IMG/VR virus record: IMGVR_UViG_3300042462_000858
Location: 1 to 37,781 of that record
Length of the DNA: 37,781 bases
Origin: a virus
Reading direction: 5' to 3' (one strand)
Part shown: positions 32,321 through 37,781 of the stretch, one piece after another
Layout: every line of letters begins with the position of its first letter
Numbering within the stretch: position 1 is the stretch's first letter
Made by a program: the position numbers and the translations under genes
The notes under the pieces: model-generated
What the model saw: only the letters and a program-made list of their open reading frames with translations
What the model was told of the DNA's origin: nothing
The model's database searches: none

Positions 32321-33043
32321 TTATTTATTGATAATGACAGTGATGTCCTTGACCGATCCAGACTGAACTCCCGTCACTTTAATGTAAGTCTTGATGTATT
32401 CTCTTGTGGCTGCTGGATATCCGTAAACTTGGAACAGTGCTGTTGTCAAAGACTTTACAGAGACCGTGAATTTAAGCAACGAACCGCCGTAAGCGTTCTC
32501 AGTACTTTCACGCTCTAGGACGTAAGTAGCCCTTTGCTGTCCATCGATATTTTCAGGTGTACTTCCGGCAATTTGGCAAAAAAGATTCGGTACTTCAATA
32601 ACAAAAGCTTGATCTCTTAGCTCTACGTCGATTGACGTCTCATTTGCAATTACTTGCTCAAGCGTGATCGTGGCCTTAGATGATCCTGAGCCAGTCCTGC
32701 TGGCTAGTGTTATTGTAGACTGCCCTGCATTTACGTTTGAATCTCCAGAAAGAGATAGTGAAGGCAATCTAAGCAAGTTGGGATTAGAAATGCTGATCAA
32801 ACGATACTTTTGTGAATACGCTTGATTTGTCAAAGCCTCAAAGATAGGGGTGTTTTTTTCCACCTTCTCTCTTCCGACTGTTCGCCCATATTTTTCGATG
32901 ATGTTATAGTTCACTTCATCGTCGCCTAAGGCAAACTTGTGGATAGAAAAGCTGCCGTCATTTTTTGCTAAAAATTGACGACCTATATCAGTGAGTACAG
33001 CATCAAGAATAATGTTATTTGTTGAATGATCAAGGAAACCCAT
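32321..33043 (-). CDS. Marine-phage structural protein, DAxLTxxGRxxLA type, 240 aa
   Basis: The protein opens MGFLDHSTNNIILDAVLTDI followed by GRQFLAKNDGSFSIHKFALGDDEVNY. This N-terminal pattern (an LTxxGRxxLA helix, then KFALxDDExxY) I recognise from structural proteins beside baseplate genes in large marine phages. A YRLISI strand and a Ser/Thr/Gly-rich beta region follow, ending in an ITVIINK strand. The exact position in the particle is not known to me. It sits between the FN3 protein and the paired C-terminal-domain proteins. The start at 33043 has only a weak ribosome site (GGTG). Confidence 0.8.
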   Translation of the reverse strand: MGFLDHSTNNIILDAVLTDIGRQFLAKNDGSFSIHKFALGDDEVNYNIIEKYGRTVGREKVEKNTPIFEALTNQAYSQKYRLISISNPNLLRLPSLSLSGDSNVNAGQSTITLASRTGSGSSKATITLEQVIANETSIDVELRDQAFVIEVPNLFCQIAGSTPENIDGQQRATYVLERESTENAYGGSLLKFTVSVKSLTTALFQVYGYPAATREYIKTYIKVTGVQSGSVKDITVIINK

Positions 33044-33153
33044 ACGTCACCACGCCCCTGTTGACAAAATTCTGCTTGCTACTACGTATATTAATCATGC
33101 AAATTTCAGCATTGCCAAAATAATCATATTTTTAAAAACTTGGTTGTAAAGCA
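33044..33153 (-). promoter_or_regulatory. 110-bp intergenic gap with a possible weak promoter
   Basis: This is the longest gap in the right-hand virion block. Leftwards, TTGGCA followed by TAATAT at 19 bases could be a weak sigma-70-like promoter for the 240-aa gene and those after it. The spacing is long, and no T4 late box is present. No hairpin terminator was found here. Confidence 0.3.
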
Positions 33154-35043
33154 TCACCACTGCTTTATCGTTGGAACATCAAACCTGAAAGACGGAAATG
33201 ACAGCTTTGGTTTTGTTGCACGAATCCTGTCATCAACTTTCACAGTCAACGTTTCACTTTTTTGTGTATCGACATTAATAAATTGAAATTTGTATGAACC
33301 ATTTGTTTGATTGGATGAAATTACCCTGTGTGCTCTTTGATGTTCGTCCTCAATCTGATAAAATTGAGGAGTAAAGTACACGAACATTCTTTTTGTGTAT
33401 GAACCTTTGATGTTTGCTGAGTCTACAAACCCCGCTCCTTCAAGATATAGATTTGGGTATTGCTTCGGCGCTCCACTATGGCTAATCAATTTTTTTGTCA
33501 TTTGGTTTTTAAACTTGTCGAACCCCAATTGATATTGGGGTGCATAACACGATGTCAATCCATGAGCGTCAATTGAGCAAAGAGTGTAGATGTAGCTAGA
33601 GTCTTTCAAAAAATCGTCGTCTACGTAAAAAGTGACAGGATTGTCCAAATATTCAACAACTCGATTCGATGGTTTTTCTTCAATTTTAGACTTTACCTCT
33701 GAATCATCAAAATCATACTGCTTAAGCAGTTCAAATGGTTCATTTGTTGTCTTTCTTCTAAAAACTTGAAATTTCTTTATATCGCGCTGGGGATTTACTG
33801 GAAATGACCAATAAATCATTAGTTTCTCTTTCTCGTAATTCCAAACAAAATTTATGTCTGACGGGGACGGAGGTGCAGACGTGTCATGAATTTTTACGTA
33901 AAATTTATTGGTTGGTTTAGACGATACCAACATCTGAACCAGCGCAATTTGATTTGTATCGTCATCAATTGCAGGTAATGTATACAGGGCAATTGTTCTT
34001 ATAGAATAGCAGTAATTTTGATTGTACTTGACCCTTGGGTCAAATGTGCTATTAGCATTCGCGCTTTCAACGATAATTGGTGAAAGTGTTTTTAAAGACC
34101 CATCACTTAAAACTTCATACTTGTCAATAACATACCCAATAATTTCTGCGGTGCTACGCTGATTATGAAATGAAGTTTTGATAATTTTGAAATCTACGTA
34201 TGGAATATACGTTTTGAAATCAGTTTCACTTAAGCTAAGGTTAAAACTTTTAATAGATCTAAAGTTTTTAGACTTACTTTGTAAAAACTGCAAATCTACA
34301 TCATGAGACGTTTGCGAATCTTGTATTACCCTGCTGGTAATGTCTGTGAATAGACCACTGTTGATTTGTGTATTTACGTAGACTTTTTTTAATCTTTCCA
34401 AGAAAGAATTTTTTACGGTTTTCTTGTCCTCATGATTCTTGTTAATCTTGTCTTTCCCAAAGAAAAAAGTGCCTTGAGAAATATTAGGTTGAGACAAACC
34501 TCGAAAAATGAAATGAGGATCTATATCAGGTAATAAATTATTTGCATGAAATGATGCTTGTCTATGGCTGCTACCAGCTGGTACTGGGCTAGTCAATTGG
34601 AGCTGTTCATATGTTCCAGATATGAGATTAAAGATCTTGTTATCTATTTCGCCGTCATGAAATGTCACATTTATGAAATTCTGAAAAGAGAAATAATCTT
34701 CTGAAACTATCTTTTTGTAATTTTCTTTGATTAAAGACCTCTTCGTCCCAGACTTTAATGAATTTTTTCTGGTGTCAGAATCTAGGACTTCGTTTCCGCT
34801 GTTAGCGATTGAGGGCTTTTCCCAATCAAATTTTATGAATCTTGGGAATTTTGTTTTAAAAACTTGAATGTTGTCTGCTGTTCCATACTCAGTCGATTTA
34901 TTTAAAATTGATTCAGGTATACCACTAGACTCATTAGTCTGTTCATCTGGTACAAAGTAATTGTACTGGAACCCCAATTGGAATTTTTTTACTTCTGGGA
35001 CGTCTAACAAATAGACTTCTTTTGAGGGTAATGAGTGAGGCAT
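33154..35043 (-). CDS. Virion protein with fibronectin type III-like domain, 629 aa
   Basis: The start at 35043 overlaps the stop of the preceding gene (TAATG) and has a GAAGAAG stretch upstream, so translation is coupled. Near residues 389-505 there is an FN3-like unit: SAPPSPSDINFVWNYEKEKL, then MIYWSFPVNPQRDIKKFQVF, FYVDDDFLKDSSYIYTLCSI and DAHGLTS. Such domains are common in tail proteins and bind surfaces weakly. The rest is Lys/Asn/Ser-rich and mixed. No enzyme motif is seen. A tail or baseplate role is inferred. Confidence 0.77.
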   Translation of the reverse strand: MPHSLPSKEVYLLDVPEVKKFQLGFQYNYFVPDEQTNESSGIPESILNKSTEYGTADNIQVFKTKFPRFIKFDWEKPSIANSGNEVLDSDTRKNSLKSGTKRSLIKENYKKIVSEDYFSFQNFINVTFHDGEIDNKIFNLISGTYEQLQLTSPVPAGSSHRQASFHANNLLPDIDPHFIFRGLSQPNISQGTFFFGKDKINKNHEDKKTVKNSFLERLKKVYVNTQINSGLFTDITSRVIQDSQTSHDVDLQFLQSKSKNFRSIKSFNLSLSETDFKTYIPYVDFKIIKTSFHNQRSTAEIIGYVIDKYEVLSDGSLKTLSPIIVESANANSTFDPRVKYNQNYCYSIRTIALYTLPAIDDDTNQIALVQMLVSSKPTNKFYVKIHDTSAPPSPSDINFVWNYEKEKLMIYWSFPVNPQRDIKKFQVFRRKTTNEPFELLKQYDFDDSEVKSKIEEKPSNRVVEYLDNPVTFYVDDDFLKDSSYIYTLCSIDAHGLTSCYAPQYQLGFDKFKNQMTKKLISHSGAPKQYPNLYLEGAGFVDSANIKGSYTKRMFVYFTPQFYQIEDEHQRAHRVISSNQTNGSYKFQFINVDTQKSETLTVKVDDRIRATKPKLSFPSFRFDVPTIKQW

Positions 35044-37781
35044 TAATTTTCTTCTTCGTCTATTGTTTCAATAGCAACAAAATATTTTTCCATAAGAAGT
35101 TCGCCTTGAGATTTATTTCTTTCTCTATAGACGTAGCTTTCTTTTTTTATACCCGAGCCCAGGAACGTCATCATGGGAGAATTTTCCAACAAAATATCGC
35201 CCCTGTTTACCATCATTTGCAACGCGACTTTCCCATGCGGCGTTGAATTAGTCGACTCCAGGTCTATTTCAAAAGTATAAGGATCAAAAATAATGTTGAA
35301 TATTCTGTCGAATCTCTTTGGAGAAAAAACTCGTTTTAGGATCAAATCAGGGCTCGAAATATCTGTTAGCGTTCTTGACACCTCATTTAAAACGCTGATT
35401 TGATGAGATATCGCTGGTACATCTTTTCCGCTAAAGTTAATCTGCGAGGTGTCTAAAATTACTTGTGTTTTCTTTTCGGTGTTTTCGTAATGAGATAGCG
35501 CTTCAATGGTTGAATACCCATTTACATTCGATGTAACATTAGACTTTTTATCGCTTCCAGTTCTTGGATAGGTACCATTGAATAACTTCACTTGCTGCGT
35601 AGTCGACGTATTTACAGCTGATGTTTGCTTTTCTAAAGCAAAATTATTTAAATGATAATTTAAAAAGTTTTCTAAAAATGCAGGCTCAAAGTTTGACTCT
35701 GCAGGTGTCAAATTAAACTGGTGATCTGCAGTGGAAATTCCCGTCATTATTTTTAGATAGCATTCAAGTGCGTAGCTCATTATGTGATTTGAATAGAGCT
35801 GCTTCTTTTTCTTTTCATTTAAAAATGAATAATCTTTGCCAGATAAAGCCTCGATTTCATTATTTTGCGATTGCAAATATTGTACCTGAGCCCCTGTTGG
35901 CGAAAAAATTTGGCTATAGTCTCTTGTTGAGAAATGTCTTGATATTTCATGAATGTTTTTTGACTGTCCCTCAGTGAATGGCTTGATTAAATCATCATTT
36001 CTAACTGGGAACCTTGAGAGCTCAAACAAAAACTCTTTAGGGCGATAGACCACATCTGGACTTTGTAAGTCTATTTTGTATAGTTTAATCTTGATTACAT
36101 CATTTTGTCTTTCATCTTGGGCGGCTTTTTTTGTTTTAAACACATCCACTTTTTTCCTAAAATTACTGACAAAACCTAATGGAATTCCAACTGATAATAT
36201 CTTTTGGTTTTTTGATCTCGCAGAAGAAAACTGTTCATTAAAAAATAATTCTTCCAAACCTTTTTTCAGATTTGGGCCAACAGTAAACTCATCTAAAAGC
36301 TTAATGTCATCTTTTTGTTGATCTAAGTCAATGTTTTTTAGATTAAAGCTCAAGTCTGAGACATAGGAAGAAATTAACTCTATCTGATGTTTATCAAAGA
36401 GCAGATTCAATAAGTCTACGTTATCGCCCAAAAAGCCAGATAATTTCTTGATAATGGCCAAAGACTCCTTGCTGTCGACAAAATTAATAATATTGCCAAT
36501 AGTGTATTGAAGCTTTTTTAGCGTGTTAAGAAACAACAGCGTAGAGCGCTGCACAATTGAAACTTCCTTGTTTATTCTGCTGTAAACTTCATTGATAGAT
36601 GAAGAATTATTTTCATTCATCTTTGTCTGCATCACAAACATCTGCTGATTCTCTTTAAGGGTAAAACCAAGCAGGTTTTTTGCACCAAAGTTATAAATTA
36701 TAGAAATTATAATGTCAAATACTACCATGCCGATCACGGTGTCAATATGACCACCATATGAAGTATATGGCATATCAGCCAGCTTTAAGCTAGAGAATTT
36801 TTCTTTTACTTTTAAAATAAGCTTAGAATTTGAAAGCCCAAGGGCTCTGACATATTCAATTTTTTTAGACATATCCCATAAAGAAAAACTTTCTTTTATA
36901 CTGCTTGCAAGCTGCTCTATTGGAACTCGTTTTAAATTTTCTTGAATGGCTTCAATCAACTGATTTTCTAGCGTAGACTTAGAAGCTTGATTTAATGTAA
37001 TAGTGTAAAGAAAAAGTAGAGTCCTGATCTTTTCGTCAAACCTAGCCAATGAAAAGACAGCTGATGCAGCGTCGTCTTTCAGCAGCTGGGTTGGTTTTCC
37101 TCCATCAATTAAATCTGCTAAGAATGAATCCAGCAAAATCTTTGGATTGTCGACCTTAGCAGTTTGCTGGCTGTTGTTGTATGCACTTTCATTTTCATAT
37201 GAAAGTGAAAGAAAATTAAATTTATTTGCGACCAAGCTAAATGACTTTTCTGCTTTTGATAAAATCCCAGAAAATTCTTTTAGTTTTGCTGTGTTGAATT
37301 TTTTTCCGTCTGTCTTAACCACGGATTCAACATAAACTTCGCTTCCGGGCTTTAGATTTCCTGAATCTGCTTCAACAGGCCTTGACTCAAATGGCAAAAT
37401 GATTGAATTGCTTTCTTTTATTTGAAAAATAGACGCCAATGAATTGTTTAAAGCATTAGAACTAGGGGCGTCTCCAATGTGCTCCCCCAGATCTCCTAAA
37501 ATTACATCTAATACACCATCGTTTCCTCTGGGAGATACATCATAATTAAAGTACGTCTTTAACGCTGATTTTACGTCTTTAGAGTCTAAAGCTGATGAGT
37601 ATTTCAGCTCTTTTGAAAGAGCGTTTATCAGTGCCGATATACGAATCTCTTCATTTTTGAAATGAATGTTTTCATATATTTCCTTGTATGAAGATATGAT
37701 CTTTTGTGTAACTTCATTGAGTTGTGGCTCAGGCAAGTTTATTATTTCTTGTAGAGGCGGTGGATCGTTCTTGAGCCTAAC
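35043..37781 (-). CDS. Large virion-type protein, 5' end beyond the right edge (at least 912 codons)
   Basis: The frame is open to the right edge. The first possible start inside the window is a TTG at 37736, with no Shine-Dalgarno, and 15 more in-frame codons lie upstream (ending in a PPPLQEIINL segment). The gene therefore almost certainly begins outside. The visible protein is largely helical, Lys/Ser/Asn-rich and lacks enzyme motifs. A hydrophobic stretch (MVVFDIIISIIYNFG) lies near 330-345 of the visible part, but it is too short and isolated to call a membrane segment with confidence. The C-terminal quarter (RVFSPKRFDRIFNIIFDPYT, then MMTFLGSGIKKESYVYRERN) seems folded and ends in a Glu-rich tail. 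Its context among tail proteins suggests a virion component; no family recognised. Confidence 0.72.
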   Translation of the reverse strand, partial: VRLKNDPPPLQEIINLPEPQLNEVTQKIISSYKEIYENIHFKNEEIRISALINALSKELKYSSALDSKDVKSALKTYFNYDVSPRGNDGVLDVILGDLGEHIGDAPSSNALNNSLASIFQIKESNSIILPFESRPVEADSGNLKPGSEVYVESVVKTDGKKFNTAKLKEFSGILSKAEKSFSLVANKFNFLSLSYENESAYNNSQQTAKVDNPKILLDSFLADLIDGGKPTQLLKDDAASAVFSLARFDEKIRTLLFLYTITLNQASKSTLENQLIEAIQENLKRVPIEQLASSIKESFSLWDMSKKIEYVRALGLSNSKLILKVKEKFSSLKLADMPYTSYGGHIDTVIGMVVFDIIISIIYNFGAKNLLGFTLKENQQMFVMQTKMNENNSSSINEVYSRINKEVSIVQRSTLLFLNTLKKLQYTIGNIINFVDSKESLAIIKKLSGFLGDNVDLLNLLFDKHQIELISSYVSDLSFNLKNIDLDQQKDDIKLLDEFTVGPNLKKGLEELFFNEQFSSARSKNQKILSVGIPLGFVSNFRKKVDVFKTKKAAQDERQNDVIKIKLYKIDLQSPDVVYRPKEFLFELSRFPVRNDDLIKPFTEGQSKNIHEISRHFSTRDYSQIFSPTGAQVQYLQSQNNEIEALSGKDYSFLNEKKKKQLYSNHIMSYALECYLKIMTGISTADHQFNLTPAESNFEPAFLENFLNYHLNNFALEKQTSAVNTSTTQQVKLFNGTYPRTGSDKKSNVTSNVNGYSTIEALSHYENTEKKTQVILDTSQINFSGKDVPAISHQISVLNEVSRTLTDISSPDLILKRVFSPKRFDRIFNIIFDPYTFEIDLESTNSTPHGKVALQMMVNRGDILLENSPMMTFLGSGIKKESYVYRERNKSQGELLMEKYFVAIETIDEEEN

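Noticed and set aside
33061-33066. Perfect TTGACA on the plus strand in the 33044-33153 gap
   Set aside because: No -10 at 16-18 bases and no rightward gene follows; the only AT-rich hexamer is about 20 bases away.
1-37781. T4 late promoter boxes (TATAAATA) upstream of head and tail genes
   Set aside because: I looked in the main gaps (6120-6199, 13323-13366, 19958-20036, 33044-33153) and found none. Late control here may use another signal; a motif search of the whole genome is needed to decide.
1-37781. tRNA genes, CRISPR arrays, integrase or attachment sites
   Set aside because: No T-loop-like tRNA pattern, regular spacer-repeat series, recombinase motif or flanking direct repeats were seen by eye, and intergenic gaps are all under 170 bases.

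Overview
This window is part of the genome of a large tailed phage with a T4-like core (myovirus type), probably from an aquatic bacterium. The support is a recognisable T4 head set: large terminase (gp17), portal (gp20), prohead protease (gp21), prohead scaffold (gp22), major capsid protein (gp23) and a gp4-like head-completion nuclease. Beside it are T4-type replication and recombination proteins (gp46/gp47, primase) and large virion proteins of kinds common in marine phage genomes. No tRNA, CRISPR array, integrase or insertion sequence was seen. The host cannot be named from this sequence.

Layout: every gene but one is transcribed leftwards (minus strand), so the reading order is right to left. 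37781-28480 is a virion block: a large protein cut by the right edge, an FN3-containing protein, a 240-aa protein of a marine-phage structural type, and two proteins sharing a C-terminal domain, one of which also carries a LamG-like fold. 28473-22008 is DNA metabolism: gp4-like nuclease, RuvC-like resolvase, ParB-like protein, DnaG-type primase, one polypeptide joining Mre11 (gp47) and Rad50 (gp46), and two small proteins. 22004-11412 is the head block: gp17, a small protein, gp20, a 287-aa protein, gp21, three small proteins, gp22 and gp23, closed by tandem terminators. 11244-8425 is an accessory cassette: a zinc-finger/Vsr-like nuclease/DNA methyltransferase fusion, an HNH nuclease and a CxxCxxCC protein. 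The only rightward gene (7964-8422) follows. 7902-6236 holds four small leftward genes ending at a strong hairpin terminator. 6119-1 holds fibre or adhesion proteins: a 274-aa protein, a 1420-aa protein with an adhesin-like N-terminal domain, and a collagen-repeat protein cut by the left edge.

How the genes may work together: gp20 to gp23 would build the prohead, gp21 would mature it, and gp17 would fill it. Several proteins scattered over the window (7387, 15659, 15953, 17118, 26934 and perhaps 20037) begin with a short amphipathic helix followed by a site fitting the T4 gp21 rule (L/I-x-E before A/G/S). The same rule marks sites in gp22 and gp23. I infer a set of head-targeted internal proteins, one of them ParB-like. 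The most unusual single genes are the nuclease-methyltransferase fusion and the Mre11-Rad50 fusion.
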